Below, piece by piece: positions 24,612 through 37,990 of a stretch of DNA of 64,000 nt. Below the pieces are notes generated by a model. It had not been told where the DNA came from. It saw nothing but the letters and a program-made list of their open reading frames with translations, and did no database searches. The stretch lies in NCBI RefSeq assembly GCF_036884655.1, contig NC_088342.1:10845501-10909500 (forward strand). The letters run 5' to 3'. Numbering within the stretch: the stretch's first letter is position 1; the number at the start of each line of letters is the position of its first letter. Source of the stretch: Musa acuminata AAA Group (taxonomy: Eukaryota > Streptophyta > Magnoliopsida > Zingiberales > Musaceae). Made by a program: the position numbers and the translations under genes.

Positions 24612-26782
24612 AGGAAAATAAAATTTATTTTTGGGGGGATTAAATTTGTTTGCATATGCTTTTCAAGTTAACATTTTTACGAATGAAATATAATGACGTG
24701 CGTAAGATGGAGATGCTTTGCATATGCTATCTTACGTAATTCCAAACACTAAATGCTTTTGTCTTCATGTCTTCATTAACATTGGAACCCAACCTCCTGT
24801 CACGCTCATAAATTACACCTCATGGCATAATTAATTTTATTCTCTTTTAATTGGTTAGATGATCTTATGAATTATATAAATGATATTATCATTTGCCATC
24901 CACATACTATTAAAAAGAATAATCTTTAAGCTGTCAGTCATAAATATATATTTTTTAATCCATTAATATCATATTTCTAGGAGTACTATCATTGTTCTAT
25001 CTCTCCTCAAGTCATTTTATATGTTGCCTCTATAAAACACTCTCACGAAGTATAAGTCAAAACTTACAACAATATATGTTAATCATGACTATGATTTGTA
25101 CTTGTAATAGTTTTATATCTTTTAAAGAATTTATTAATATACTTTCATAAAAATCTAGGCTTATCATAAGCGATGGTCACCATCTTTTGATATTGCTTTT
25201 ATCATCATCGATTTTGCTAATAAAGTTAATTCTAACAATAAAAGAAAGATCCACAACTAGTAAAACAACTGTCCAAATAATCATTCTCAAGGTAACATGC
25301 AAGTCGATGTTGCTAAAAAATATTGTTCCTTGTAAGTTATTATTTCATAGATATTTTAGTCTTAATATCCATCTTATTCTAAATATTCTTCTACATATCC
25401 TACTCAGTTTTTATTACTACCATCATGTGCTTACTCTATTATTCAATTCTTTTCAACCCCATTAAATTGACTTGTTGATTTTAAAGCTTGTTATGTTTGA
25501 TTTGAATAATTTATCTGAAGATTATGATAGTTTAGATAATATCATGAGAGGTAATGATAAAAGTCTCAAAATAAGTTGTTCTACAGACCTTCCTCTTCCT
25601 TTTAAGTCTTTTTGCACTTGATATAAAGAATATAATATTTATCTCTAAATTATGTTCTAATAATTTTTTTATTAAGTTCTAACTCTTTTATTACGAAGAA
25701 TCTCAATATAAAGACACATCTCATGCAAGGGTACAGAGATGAAATTTATAAGTGACCAATTATTGTACCATCTTTATCCAAATCCATCTTTACTTTAATC
25801 CCCATCAAGGATCGATTTTGACCTAAACGATTAGGGCATCCTTCCTTTTTAAGGTTTTAAATCATATTGTTCATTCTTATATTTTACTTTTATTATTATC
25901 CTCTTGTTATCCGTTTTCATATCATTCATATAAATATAATAAAATATATAAAATTATATTTTCTATATAATCTCTTATTATCTCTCACAAGTAATTCACC
26001 TTTTGAACTTATATATTCTAATATATAGGGTCCTTCACCAATATAATATAATGATTCATTTAACTACTTCCATTTCATAAAATATATGTGATTATTTCCC
26101 ATGAAGGAAAAATCTAAAGTATTTTTTTTCTAAATTCAAGCTTATTATTGAAAAGTTCTTTGAATGATCTATTATTTCTTTTTTTTTCCATAACGATGGT
26201 GAATTTCAAATGCTTCATAATTTTCTTGAAACCAATAAAATCTTTTATTTTCTCACCCCTCAAGATACTCCAGATTGTAATGGGATTATAGAATGTTATC
26301 GTTAATACATCATCCAAACACTATCTCATACTCCTTACTCAAGTTTATTTATATCTTCAATTTTAGTTTCATATATTTGTTACATCAACTTATCTTATTA
26401 ATCACATGCTCACTCTAATTCTTAATATGATTTTACTATTTTATAAACTATTTGGATATAGTTTTACTATAGTAAATTATGTGTTATTAAGTATATAAGT
26501 TATCAATGATTAAAACAATAATAAACTGTCAAAATCAAAATCATGTGTTTTTCTTGGATTTTAACTAATCAAAGTGTCTTTAAATGTTTTGATCTAAAAC
26601 AATTTTTATGTGTTGTCATGTTGATTTTGTTAAATATATTTTTCCTTATAAATCACTTTAGTCTTATGTATTACCCTCCAACAATTTTATTGATTAGGTT
26701 CCCTAAATTCATGAGCCACTTTATATTATTATTCGTTAAAATATCAACCCCACCCATAAATCCATATATTTTATCCATTGAG
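24612..26782. other. AT-rich intergenic DNA, no gene recognised
   Basis: Only short, low-complexity open frames rich in Ile, Leu, Phe and Asn occur. I could not assign any repeat family. The right limit is the TTGAG target duplication (26778-26782) of the outer solo LTR. Confidence 0.4.
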
Positions 26783-28189
26783 TGTTAAGAACGAGTCGGT
26801 ACTATGAAGAGGGGGGTGAATTAGTATAGCGATAAAAATTACATCAGTTTAAAATCTCATTGCAATTAAACCCGTTTCGGAAGATGTTAACTTGAAAGCA
26901 TACGAAAAAGTGTAGTGGATGTAAAATAAGTAAAGAATGTCAGTTTGCAGTAAATATAAATTGTAAGAAGTGAATACAAACCGAGTTATAGTGGTTCAGT
27001 CGTCATGATCTACATTTACTCCATTGATTCATCTTCTGTCGAGGCCACCGACATCCACTAACGATCTTCCTTTAATAGATGAAGATCAACCTCCTTCTTA
27101 AAACTCTATTCTCCTTTTGTAGGCTCGGGAGAAAACCTTTACACCCCCTTTTTACAAAGCTTCCCTCACACTCTCTTTTAGAATAGTCTCTAAACTTTAC
27201 GAGGAGGAACTTTATACTTTACAAGAGATTTCAACTCTAAAAACATAGAGTTTTTCTTCACTTTTCCTATTACTCCATGCAGGAATAACTAGGGCATTTA
27301 TAGACCCCAAGTGGCTTCTGTTGAATCTCGTATTTTGATGATGAAATCAATTGATAATTGTGTTTATGTTTTAATCTGCGTTTTGAGTGATATAGGATAC
27401 TTCGATATGGATGAGACAATTAAAGCAGGAAAAATCTTGTTGTGCCGGAGGAACATGTCAGAAGATTGGACGTCGGGCCGGTGGATCGGTCGACGTATCG
27501 ACAAAAGGCTTTGGGTCGTGGACTCGGGCAACGGGCCAAGAAGAGCGGGTATTGTGCCAAGGATATCGGAGTTGCTGAGTCAACTAGCCGATTAGGCAAT
27601 AGACTGCAAGAGAGGACGATGCGCCGAATAATCGGACGAAGCGTTGAGGGACCAATGACATGCCGGACAACTTGGTTAATTGCTTAGGAATAATTGTCTC
27701 GATCGAAGTTTTGTTTTAAGTGTGCAGGATTAACTATGATGAAAGAAAGACATGCAGTAGGAGTTACGCCGGAGTCAAGACTATGATCACGTTGGGAGTT
27801 CGAGATCTCGACGAAAGTCCGGACGGCTGTTGGAGGTTCTACGGGAACAAATCCGAGAAGTCCAGGAGCTTGCCAAAAGAAGCTCGTTGGAACTTGCCAA
27901 GTGGATCGTCGCAAGTCCAGGAGTTTGTCGGAAGTCCGCAGGAGCATCACCGAAGGTTCATCGGATGATCGATGGAAGCTCGCCGGAAGCTCGCCAGAAG
28001 AAGCGATTGACGCACTGGAGCAAGTTGCAGTAAATGTCTTAAGAAATTCATAGTTAGCACGATGATTAAGTTAGAAATAGGAGGTAATCCCATTAACTTA
28101 ATCTTGGGGCAATTGGGCTCTTGACATACCCAAATTGGGCCAAATGGATCAGCCCATTCGGACCCAAATTACTTGGCCAGAGGTGGCAC

Positions 28190-28395
28190 CGCTTGGGTCG
28201 GCGGTGGCACTGCCCAGGGCTTAGTCTAGTCTCCGAGCTCTGGCTGGGCGGTGCAACCGCCCCAGTCAGGCGGTGGCACCACCTGAGCTTGGTCTCCGAG
28301 CTCTGGTAGGAGGTGCAACCGCCCTTGACAAGCGGTGGCACCGCCTAGAGGCTCAGTCTCCGAGCTCTACCAGGCGGTGCAACTGCCAAACCCCG
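28190..28395. repeat. 64-bp minisatellite with near-palindromic GGCGGTGGCACCGCC cores
   Basis: CTCCGAGCTCT occurs at 28231, 28294 and 28358, a period of 63-64. Each unit alternates GGCGGTGGCACC(G/A)CC with GGCGGTGCAACCGCC, both near-palindromic. The outer LTR has a decayed counterpart at about 29200-29330 (GGCGGTACCACCGCC). The repeat lies upstream of the LTR TATA box. Confidence 0.8.
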
Positions 28396-29105
28396 GAATT
28401 CCGAGAGATGACAGTTTTGAGCTCGGAATTCAAAGTGGTTTGGGGCCTATAAATACCCCACTCTTTCAACAATGAAAGTGCAACCAAAAGCAACTGAAAT
28501 CCTGATCTTACTCTATGATTTTTAGAGCTCAAAAGTGTTGTATGAGTTAAAAGTTCTCCTTCCTCTTTTCTTCCAAGGTTTGATCTATCAAGAGAGGAAA
28601 GAAAATTCTGTAAGGGTTGTCTCCTAAGCCCGTCAAAAGGAGTGAAACCGTAAAAATGTGGTTGGCCTTCGCCTATTGGAGGAAGGCTTCTAGTGGACGT
28701 CGATGACCTCGTCGGTGGAGGAAGGCAAAAGTGGATGTAGGTCAAGATTGATCGAACCACTCTAAATCTCGGTTTGCATTTACTTTGAGCATATTATCTT
28801 TACTACAAACCTCCTCAATAGCTTACTGCCTTTTGCGTATTTACGATCGTGTTTCAAAGTTCAGTATTTCTGAATCGGTGTTTAGACGTAAATCAGTTTT
28901 ATCGTACGAACATCATATTTCAGTTTACGCTTACATTCTGATTTCCATCATAACTGCAAACTGCCTTCATAGACTTACTTTAACTACATCTTGCTTGATC
29001 ACAAGTTAAAGCGATTTACGAATCGGCTTTTCTATCGAAATCGCTCTTATCGTACGAATGTAGTTTTAATCGTCAAAAGTTTTCCGCTGCACTAATTCAC
29101 CCCCA

Positions 29106-29128
29106 CCCCCCCCCCCCCCCCCCCCCCC
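29106..29128. repeat. Poly-C homopolymer
   Basis: A run of 23 C near the 3' end of the inner solo LTR. Its length is likely to be polymorphic or an assembly approximation. Confidence 0.9.
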
Positions 29129-30159
29129 TCTTAGTGCTCTTGATCCTAACAGCTTCAAATCTTAGAGCCTAAATTCAATCCCTAAAATTTTAGGGTGCGG
29201 GCGGTACCACCGCCTGCACTGGGCTGTACCACCGCATAGAAGACTGTGTCTAGGAGGTACCACTGCCCAGACTAGCAGTACCACCGTTTGACGAGTCTCG
29301 GAGGCTGTGCCATGATGGTGCCACCTGTTAGGTCCTTGTTTGGGCCTTTAACTTAGCCCAACATAGCCCAAACTTGGCCCCAACTAACCCTTAATTGGGT
29401 TGGCTCAATTTCTTCCTAATTATATGCTAACTACGAAATTTAAGGCATACAATAAGCTAAATAAGTCTGGTAAGTCTATGTTTCTTCTAGTGATCTTCCG
29501 ACGAACTTCTGACGATCTCTTAGCAATGTTCCGATGGACTCTCGGCAAGCTCTTGGACTTTATGACGATCTTCTTGGCGAGTTCAGAGAAGCTTTTTTGG
29601 CAAGCTCTTGGACTTCACGTTCAATTCCAACAGAACTTTTGATGAACGTCCGGACTTTCGACGAACTCTCGAACTCCCAATGAAATCTCATTCTTGACTC
29701 CGGGACTTCATTTTGCTTTATGCCTTGATCACTATCGTAGTTAATCCTGCACAATTAAAACCTACTTCGATCTTAGACAATTATTACAAAGCTTGAATCA
29801 TGTTGTCCGACATGTCATTGGTTCATCGACGCTTCGTCCGATTCTTAGGCGCATCGTCCTCTCTTGCGGTCTATTGTCAAATCGACCAATTGACCTCCAC
29901 AATTCTGATTTTCTTAGTACAATTTCCGCTCTTCTTGGCCCGATGCCCGAACCCATGCCCCGAAGTCTTCTTCCGATACATCGACCGATCGTTCGGCTCG
30001 ACATCCAATCTTTTGACATGTTTTTCTCCGACCCAACATGATTCTTCCTGCTTTAATTGTCTCTCCCTGATCGAAGCTACCTACGTCACTCAAAACATAG
30101 ATCAAATCATAAATACTATTAATTAGTTTCATCTTCAAAATCCAAGATTTAACATTGAG

Positions 30160-32822
30160 AACCCACTAATTTGGGTTCTATTTACTCTCTTTAGCTTAGG
30201 TCCTTCCTCAATGGTGCTCGATCAATCATAAATTATCTCATACATCTAACTTCTGCATCGGAGTGCATTAGAGTGTCACGCATCCAGAGTACTCATACTA
30301 AATTTTTCATGTCCAATATGTTCTAGAGATTCACTATCCCTACACCAATTCATCTTATATTTACTAGATCCAAAAATCAAGTTTTCAAATAAAATAAATA
30401 TTTTTTCTTTACATAAAGCATTTATAGAAATTTATTTTTGAGCCTTCTATTGTTAACCATGCCTTAAAATTTTTTTAAATGATTAGCAGTAATATCTAAA
30501 TAATATAATGTATTGTTACAAAATGATACATGAGACTTAGTCTAGTGTCATTCAAATCAAAACCTTATCGAGTGCAAATAAATTTTATGCTTCAAACATA
30601 AAGTAAAACTTGTTACAAAATGATTTCATCAATTTTACTGATGTTATGAGAAGATTAGTTAGTGCATTAATTAAGATAATTTTTTTATAGATCTATATAT
30701 TTTTATTCAAAAATAATATATTTATCATTATCAAACTTATCTTCACCTTAACAATCCTCTAGCTCTCACTCCCGATACTATGCTATCTTTAAACAAAATT
30801 ATAATTTTTTTATGACACAAAATGATTCATAATTATTTGATCATAAGTTGATGCCAAAAAAAAAAGCAATCATATCAATCATACATAACACATAATTATT
30901 CAAACATTTATTCTAATTACATGTCAAAATGTCAAATAATAAAGAACACATCATATTATTGCACATCACATAAGAAGGGTCAAATTCATATCATACATCA
31001 TGCTTTTTTTTATTTTTAATCTTCCATCTTCTTTTTATATCACATGTCATATTATATATACATATATATATGTATATATATAATAATGTTTATTTATTTA
31101 AAAAATAAAATACTTATGAAACTCAAAAACATGTTAAACTAACCCCACCTTATGGATAACATTTTTGATGGATTTAAATATTATTTCACATGTCGAGTCA
31201 CGAGTTTACTATGCAAAGGATATATTTCTCACAAAATGATAGCACATTATTTTTCACATAATATTAATGAAACTAAAACTATTTTAGCAAAAAGTATTTT
31301 TTTCTAATTCTCTTACAAAGGATACCACCAGATAAAACATATTCTTGTCTTGTCTTTGCCTCGGTGGACTTAAAATGTCACTCATTCGTTGATCTAAAAG
31401 TTTGCTAAATCTATAATAGTGTATTCGCCTATGATAAGAGAACTATCAAGAACTTAATTTAAAATTAAAATGATATATAATAAATATAAATGCTCAATCA
31501 CATAAGTCTCATGTCAGCAATGTATCATTATACATCTATAAGGAAACCAAAAATATGATTCATAATTTTTGATACAAGAAATAAAATTAAATAATTGATT
31601 ATTTGACTATATCTCATAACACAAGTCATATAAAATAAAATTCATCGTAGGACGTGTCAAATAAAATAAAATTTATACTTTAAATATACGATACATCATA
31701 CTCAAATAACTCAATAAATGTATGTCTAGTAAAAAATAAAAATTAAAAAGACACTAAATCATAACTTACTTTTGCACAATATTAATTAATAATTAACCAC
31801 AGTAGATTTTATAACACATGAAATATGAATATTTTATTATTTTATAAAATAAAATTAATATTTCAAACATTAAAAAAAAAAATCTATGTATGGCTCAAAC
31901 TTAGTCCTTAAAAAGATTGAATGTCACTCAAACCCATATTTCTTATTTCAATTAGTCAAAACAAGCTCATACGACAACGACATGCGTATAAAGCTATATA
32001 ATGGAACACATTTATAGGTACACATGTAAGTGTGTACATTCAATTATACACAGACGTGCATATGCAAGGAATCAAATTTCAATTACATCAGTAGATACAA
32101 ACAGGTATTCGTCGATCCAATTTAGTTGTCAATATTTAATTTATTATTATTATTATTTTTTCTCTGTGATACTGCACTGCATCAGTATTATCTTAGTCTC
32201 CTCGGTAATTAGAGCACGCTTTCTTTTCCTTCTCTTCTCTATCCAGATTTCAACCCTCCAAATTCAGAAGACACTCGGCACATTAAGATGTATTTAGATT
32301 TTTATGATCCTTTATAATTGAATAAGATATATAATATAACTAATAAGATTTTGTTGAAATATTTTAGTCAATATAATAAAAATTCACTTAAAGTATAATT
32401 CGTTATGAGATAATTTTGATGAGAGAAAATATCCTAATATCTTATCCTAAACCCCCTGCTCTCACTTATAAATAGATAGGACCTATAGTTAATCTTTTTT
32501 TATAAGAAGAAATGAGAAAGAATCTAGTTTCTCATTGATTTTGATTTTGGATTAAAGACGGTGCTTTGCAGATCAAACAGAAATTTTTGAACATATGACA
32601 TTAAAAGGTACGCATTGTTAAACTAGATTTAAGTATTTGATTTTCAATCCTGACATAAAAATTATTTTTATATTTTAATATAATATATTATAGATTTTTA
32701 TGCTTTCAGATGTCGCACACCACCGCACCGTAGAGATGCGCTCCGGCACTACGAGAAGAAGAAAATGACTTGTGTAAGTCGAGTGAAGCTGGAAAGAAGC
32801 AATATATCAGAATACAATTGCA
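30160..32822. other. AT-rich intergenic DNA, no gene recognised
   Basis: A very AT-rich stretch with only short open frames; a small AT palindrome lies near 31056-31083. No domains or terminal repeats could be supported. It ends at the target site of the copia element. Confidence 0.4.
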
Positions 32823-32827
32823 CGTAC

Positions 32828-33398
32828 TGTTGGAAAAAAGAGGTACGACAAAGAAGAGGATAAAACCCACTATGGAAACAAATAACAAACACAAGATCAA
32901 GAATACTTTAGGAAAGATATTTAGACTTGAAACGTGTATAAACACTTTCCTAAAAACGATATTTGCACCCTCTTCTCAATAAGATTGCTCTGGGTTTGAT
33001 GCAAGTATAAACACTTTCCTAAAAACGATATTTGCACCCTCTTCTCAATAAGATTGCTCTGGGTTTGATGCAAATAGTTTTAGTTGATATGACAAGCCTT
33101 TAGAAGATCTGTATTGAGCAAACAATAAAGAATCTTCAGAGAGGAATTGGAGAATGTCTAACTCAATCACTTGGAGAATAAAGAAAAGAGCATGAAAGAG
33201 TTGTATCTGTAATTTACCCCCAAATAGCTATTTATAGATATTTTCTCAAAAGACACAACCTTTGAAAATTAACTATTTTCTCAAAAGACACGACCTTTGA
33301 AAATTATAACTATTTTCTCAAAAGACACGACCTTTGAAAAATAACTACCAAAAAATAAAAGAAAACACCTTTTCAAATAATTTGAACAATTTATAACA
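32828..33398 (-). repeat. 3' LTR of the copia element, with internal 69-bp tandem duplication
   Basis: It is identical to the 5' LTR apart from three substitutions and a second copy of a 69-bp unit (32936-33004 and 33005-33073). The two units are identical by eye, so the duplication is recent. Confidence 0.93.
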
Positions 33399-33409
33399 AT
33401 CCCCCACTT
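33399..33409 (-). promoter_or_regulatory. Polypurine tract of the copia element
   Basis: AAGTGGGGGAT on the minus strand lies directly before the 3' LTR; this is the usual plus-strand primer position. Confidence 0.8.
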
Positions 33410-33967
33410 GTTCAAATTTAAAATTTTCTCCAAGTGATTAAATAGTATTTATGAATAAAGTAATATATCTTTCGATTTGAATATTACCTTAGTGTAAGCA
33501 TCACAAAGTGAAGTCGAAATCCCAAATAGCATAAAAGCTTTGAATTTGTTATTCCTCATGACAACACCAGTGATACTACACACATAAATACAACATTCTT
33601 GTATTCCTCATAAAATCTCGCTTAGCCCTAATATGGCCTTGGGCTCATCCAAGTTCATGAACTTTTATGAGAGAAACTCCAACTCTCAATCGAAGCGGCA
33701 CTACTTCTAAGTTCATATAGGTGAAGTTCTTATAGTATCTTTGTCACTCTTTGAGATACTTGTCCTAACTTGACTGAACTTCATTAAGAGTATAATTAAC
33801 TCAACCCTCATTCGGTGACAACCAGCACTTTAACATCTTTAGATGGGACTCATAAAATATTTCAAAGTGCTGAACCACTCCACATATCAATGACTTGTTC
33901 TTACCCTTTGAACTCTTCATTACTCATTTCATAATGTTGAGTAGGGTTGCTATCATTGGTGGATCTT

Positions 33968-36900
33968 TTATTCAAGGAGTTTTAGCCCCATCCATTTTGA
34001 TGTTGATCTTACAACTTCTCTTGTAAGAGGTTTGGTGAATGGATCAGCCAAATTCTCACTTGTTTTCACAAATGTGAGTGAAATAATCCCACTCTTGATT
34101 AATTTCCTCACATAATCATGTCTAAGACTTATATGTCTTGACTTTCCATTATATATTTCACGATATGCACGAGCTAAAGTGGCTTGACTATCACAAAGTA
34201 TAGAAATTGAATTCACACTCTTAGAAGTCAATGGAATTTCTAATAGAAAGTCCCTCAACCATTCAACCTCCTTTCCTGCATCGGCTAAAGCAACAAATTC
34301 CGATTCCATAGTTGAGTGAGTTATACATGTTTGTTTCTTGCTCTTCCAAGAAATAGCGCCACCTCCCAAGGTGAACACCCAACCAGTAGTGGATTTGTTC
34401 TCTCCAAAACTCGATATCCAACTTGCGTCAGTATATCCTTCTAAAATAGCAGGAAATTTTGAGTATTGTAGGCCATAATCTTTGGTTCGTTTAAGGTACC
34501 CAAGAACTCTTTCAATAGCCTTCCAATGCTCTATATTTGGATTGCTAGTAAATCTACTCAATTTACTAACTACAAATGCTATATCAGGTCTTGTGCACTG
34601 CGTTGCATACATAAGACTTCCTATAGCACTTGAATATTCTAATTGAGCCACTGTTCTTCCAACATTCTTGACTAATTTGATACTTGGGTCAAATGGGGTA
34701 TTTGCATCTTTGATTTTTAAGTGACTGAATTTCTCTAGTACTTTCTCTATGTAATGAGTTTGACTCAAAACATATCCCCCACTATTTCTTTTTACCTTGA
34801 TACCTAGTATAGTATCAACTTGCCCAAGATCTTTCATCTTAAATGTTGAAGATAGAAACCTCTTTGTTTCTACAATACCTTTTATGTTGTTGCTCACTAT
34901 TAGCATATCATCAAGATAAAGGCAAACTATCACCATATAGTTATCACAAGTTTTGAGATAAACACATTTATCTGTAATATTATGAACAAATCCATTAGAA
35001 AGAATTATTGCATCAAATTTCTCATGCCATTGTTTTGGAGCCTGCTTTAAACCATACAATGACTTAATAAGTTTACACACTTTATGTTCATTTCCCGGTA
35101 GAACAAAACCTTCGGGTTGTTCCATATATACCTCCTCATCGAGGTCTCCATTTAGAAATGCCGTTTTGACATCCATTTGATGAACATAAAGATCAAAAAT
35201 TGATGCTAAAGCAAAAATAATTCTAATAGATGTGATCCTAGCCACAGGAGCATATGTGTCAAAATAATCTATTCCTTCCTTTTGTCGAAATCCTTTAGCA
35301 ACTAACCTTGCTTTGAACGTTTGGAGAGTACCATTTGTATGATACTTCCTACAAAATATCCATCTACAACTAATAGGTTTTGAGGCAAAAGGTAAATCGA
35401 CAAGTTCCCAAGTATGGTTTGACATAATAGAATCCATCTCATCATTAATCGCATCTTTCCAAAAAGCAGCATCACGAGAAGCCATAGCTTCTTTAAATGT
35501 TTTAGGATCATCTTCCACTTGTAAAACAAGAGGAATTGTTTTTAATACTCTCTCATTAGTTCCTTCTACAAGGTAAAAAGAAATACTTTGAGAATCAATC
35601 TCATCCGATCTTAATGTTTTTGCTTTTCGTACACGAGTGCTTCTCCTTAATTCATAAGATTGCTCTCCAACCTCTTGTGAACTTGATTGATGTCCAATCA
35701 AAGGAATTTTAGGTTGCTCACCAATCTTTTGAGATTTCTTCACTAGTGACTCTTCACTAGTTGGAGGATGAACATTATTACTAGAAATCAATAAATGTTC
35801 AAAGAACTCCACATCTCGAGATTCTATTATGATATTAGACTCTAAATTAAGAAGTCTATATGCTTTGCTATTTGAGGCATAGCCTATAAATGCACATTTG
35901 ATTCCTCTAGGTCCCAATTTTGTCCTTTGAGGATCATTATTCTTATAATATGCAAGACACCCCCACACTTTAAAATAATCAATGTTAGGTTGTCTTCCTT
36001 TCCATAACTCATATGGAGAGATCTTATTCTTTTTAGAGGGAATTCTATTTAAGATATGACATGCAGCCAATAAAGCTTCTCCCCTAAAATTATAAGATAA
36101 TTTAGCATGCAACAACATAGCATTAATCATCTCTAGATAAGTTCTATTTTTTCTTTCTGCTAATCCATTTTGCTCAGGTGTTCTAGGTGCTGAACATTCA
36201 TGAATTATGCCATGTTGTTCACAAAACAAGTTAAATTCATTAGGAAAGTATTCTCCTCCTCTATCACTTCTTAAAGCTTTAATTTTCTTCCCCAATTGAT
36301 TTTCAACTTCTGCTTTATATGCCTTAAAAGCATTAAAAGCATCATTTTTATGTTTCAATAAGTACACATATGTGAATCTAGACATATCATCTATAAAAGT
36401 AATAAAATATCTATTACCTCCTCTCGTTAATATGCCATTTAATTCACATATATCAGAATGTATTAAATCTAACAAATTAGTATATCTTTCAACACTTTTG
36501 AAGGGTTTCTTCATCATCTTTGATTTAACACAAATTTCACATTTATTAAGATCATCAAAATGACAATTTATTAAGCCACACTTAACCATTCTTCTAATCA
36601 TGCTAATTCCAATATGTGCTAATCTATCATGCCATAATGAATAAGAATCAACAATATAAATAGAAGCAACATTTTTATTAACTTTAGAATCATTGTTAAC
36701 AATAGATAATTTGACCATTCCCTCAGCGGAATAGCCTTTTCCAACAAAAGTTCCATTACGGGATAGAATTAACTTCCCGGATTCAAATACAGATTTAATT
36801 TCAGGTTTGCTAAGGAGATTCCCACTCACTAAATTTCTACTCATATCCGGTACATGAAGAACATTAGTAAGAGTGACTTTCTTACCTGAAGTGAAAGTGA

Positions 36901-37972
36901 GTTCCACATTTCCCTTCCCAATCACCTTAGAACGAACTTCATTTCCCATTTGAATCTCTTGCCCTTCTGTGATTTCTTTGTAAGTCTTGAAGAGTCCCTT
37001 ATCATAGCAAACATGGACGGTAGCACAAGTATCGTACCACCAACTAGAAACCTTGCCAAATATGGCATTCACTTCGCTCACCGTAGCGATTATATTATCA
37101 TCTCCCTCAACGGAGTTGACTCTTGGTTTCTGGCCTTTTTTAAATCTGCAATCCCTAGCAAAATGACCAGGTTTTCCACAAACAAAACAGCCTCCACTCC
37201 GTGGCTTCTTAAATTTTCTTTGATCCCTTTTAGGGCCAAAATGATTCTCCTTGTTTTGTTTGCTTTTGTTGGAATTCTTAGGCTGATTCACAACATTTGC
37301 TTTTATATTGCAAAAAGAGTTCTCACTCTTATCTCTCATCCTCGATTCCTCCTCGATTCGAAGATGTTTTTGAATTTGCTCCAAAGTGATATCCTTGGAG
37401 TCATGCAAAATCTTCTTCCTATACCCTTTCCAAGATGAAGGCAACTTGGCTATTACAGCCCCTACTTGAAAAGGTTCAGGAAGTTCAATTTTTTCAGCCT
37501 TCAATTGATTAACAATGACTTGCAACTCATGTACTTGTGCCGAGATTGGCTTGCCATCCACAAACTTGTAATCAAAATATTTAGAAATTAAAAATTTCTT
37601 TGTACCTTCTTCCTCGGCATGATATTTGAATTCCAAAGCATTCCAAATTGCTTTTGCAGATGGTTCCACCGTATAAAGATCATAAAGCCGGTCCGAAAGA
37701 GCATTGAGAATGTGTCCTCTACACATGACTTCATCTTCATTTCTTTTCTTTTGTTCAGCCTTGATTTCATCGGTGTCATCGTCGGTTGGATCAGGAATTG
37801 GTTGAAGATTTGGATCAAGCACATAGAAGATCTTCAAAGCAGTCAACATGAACTTCATCTTGTCTTGCCAACGGGTAAAATTCGTTCCATCAAAACGATC
37901 CAAACGAACAAAATCTTGATTCAATAATTTGATGGTATTTGTAGCCTCCATAGTGAATTTGAATAAACTCAC
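33968..37972 (-). CDS. Copia Gag-Pol polyprotein (intact)
   Basis: A single frame of 1334 codons covers the domains in copia order. The Gag region (about 20-240) is followed by a CCHC knuckle, [14 protein letters not shown] (262-275). The protease has D314 in [10 protein letters not shown], with DTC rather than the usual DSG/DTG. Integrase has an HHCC zinc motif (WHDRLAHIG...CEICVKSK), [13 protein letters not shown] and the [12 protein letters not shown] block. Reverse transcriptase shows [17 protein letters not shown] and YLDDMLIV (about 1020). RNase H has YTDASW and [16 protein letters not shown]. Integrase precedes RT, which defines copia. No stop or frameshift is present. Gag translation may begin at the second Met (37951, MEATNTIK), because codons 1-7 are probably leader. 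It resembles TNT1-like polyproteins; the lineage is not resolved. Confidence 0.95.
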   Translation of the reverse strand: MSLFKFTMEATNTIKLLNQDFVRLDRFDGTNFTRWQDKMKFMLTALKIFYVLDPNLQPIPDPTDDDTDEIKAEQKKRNEDEVMCRGHILNALSDRLYDLYTVEPSAKAIWNALEFKYHAEEEGTKKFLISKYFDYKFVDGKPISAQVHELQVIVNQLKAEKIELPEPFQVGAVIAKLPSSWKGYRKKILHDSKDITLEQIQKHLRIEEESRMRDKSENSFCNIKANVVNQPKNSNKSKQNKENHFGPKRDQRKFKKPRSGGCFVCGKPGHFARDCRFKKGQKPRVNSVEGDDNIIATVSEVNAIFGKVSSWWYDTCATVHVCYDKGLFKTYKEITEGQEIQMGNEVRSKVIGKGNVELTFTSGKKVTLTNVLHVPDMSRNLVSGNLLSKPEIKSVFESGKLILSRNGTFVGKGYSAEGMVKLSIVNNDSKVNKNVASIYIVDSYSLWHDRLAHIGISMIRRMVKCGLINCHFDDLNKCEICVKSKMMKKPFKSVERYTNLLDLIHSDICELNGILTRGGNRYFITFIDDMSRFTYVYLLKHKNDAFNAFKAYKAEVENQLGKKIKALRSDRGGEYFPNEFNLFCEQHGIIHECSAPRTPEQNGLAERKNRTYLEMINAMLLHAKLSYNFRGEALLAACHILNRIPSKKNKISPYELWKGRQPNIDYFKVWGCLAYYKNNDPQRTKLGPRGIKCAFIGYASNSKAYRLLNLESNIIIESRDVEFFEHLLISSNNVHPPTSEESLVKKSQKIGEQPKIPLIGHQSSSQEVGEQSYELRRSTRVRKAKTLRSDEIDSQSISFYLVEGTNERVLKTIPLVLQVEDDPKTFKEAMASRDAAFWKDAINDEMDSIMSNHTWELVDLPFASKPISCRWIFCRKYHTNGTLQTFKARLVAKGFRQKEGIDYFDTYAPVARITSIRIIFALASIFDLYVHQMDVKTAFLNGDLDEEVYMEQPEGFVLPGNEHKVCKLIKSLYGLKQAPKQWHEKFDAIILSNGFVHNITDKCVYLKTCDNYMVIVCLYLDDMLIVSNNIKGIVETKRFLSSTFKMKDLGQVDTILGIKVKRNSGGYVLSQTHYIEKVLEKFSHLKIKDANTPFDPSIKLVKNVGRTVAQLEYSSAIGSLMYATQCTRPDIAFVVSKLSRFTSNPNIEHWKAIERVLGYLKRTKDYGLQYSKFPAILEGYTDASWISSFGENKSTTGWVFTLGGGAISWKSKKQTCITHSTMESEFVALADAGKEVEWLRDFLLEIPLTSKSVNSISILCDSQATLARAYREIYNGKSRHISLRHDYVRKLIKSGIISLTFVKTSENLADPFTKPLTREVVRSTSKWMGLKLLE

Positions 37973-37990
37973 AAGATATCGTTTTTAGAT

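Larger units (their letters stand above)
27319..29151 (+). mobile_element. Inner solo LTR, plus orientation, nested in the outer LTR
   Basis: It begins TGTTGAATCTCG at 27319 and ends GATCCTAACA at 29151, flanked by GCTTC on both sides (27314-27318 and 29152-29156), a perfect 5-bp target duplication. The length is 1833 bp with no internal domain, so it is a complete solo LTR. It belongs to the same broad family as the LTR it landed in, in the opposite orientation. It contains a GC-rich minisatellite (28190-28395), CCTATAAATACCCC near 28446 as a likely TATA box, and a 23-base poly-C tract near its 3' end. The superfamily is unknown because no coding part is present. Confidence 0.88.
26783..30154 (-). 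mobile_element. Outer solo LTR, minus orientation, interrupted by a second solo LTR
   Basis: The plus strand begins TGTTAAGAACGAG at 26783 and ends GATTTAACA at 30154, flanked on both sides by TTGAG (26778-26782 and 30155-30159), a perfect 5-bp target duplication. With the inner insertion and one copy of its duplication removed, the LTR is 1534 bp (26783-27318 plus 29157-30154). No gag-pol or second LTR is present, so it is a solo LTR left by unequal recombination. On the minus strand it reads TGTTAAATCTTGG..., clearly related to the inner LTR (shared CAAGAGAGGACGATGCGCC and ACCAATGACATG). Open frames of 60-108 codons within it are LTR sequence, not genes. Confidence 0.85.

Noticed and set aside
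27311..30138. Open frames of 60-135 codons in the 27-30 kb region
   Set aside because: They all lie inside the nested solo LTRs, which normally do not encode protein.
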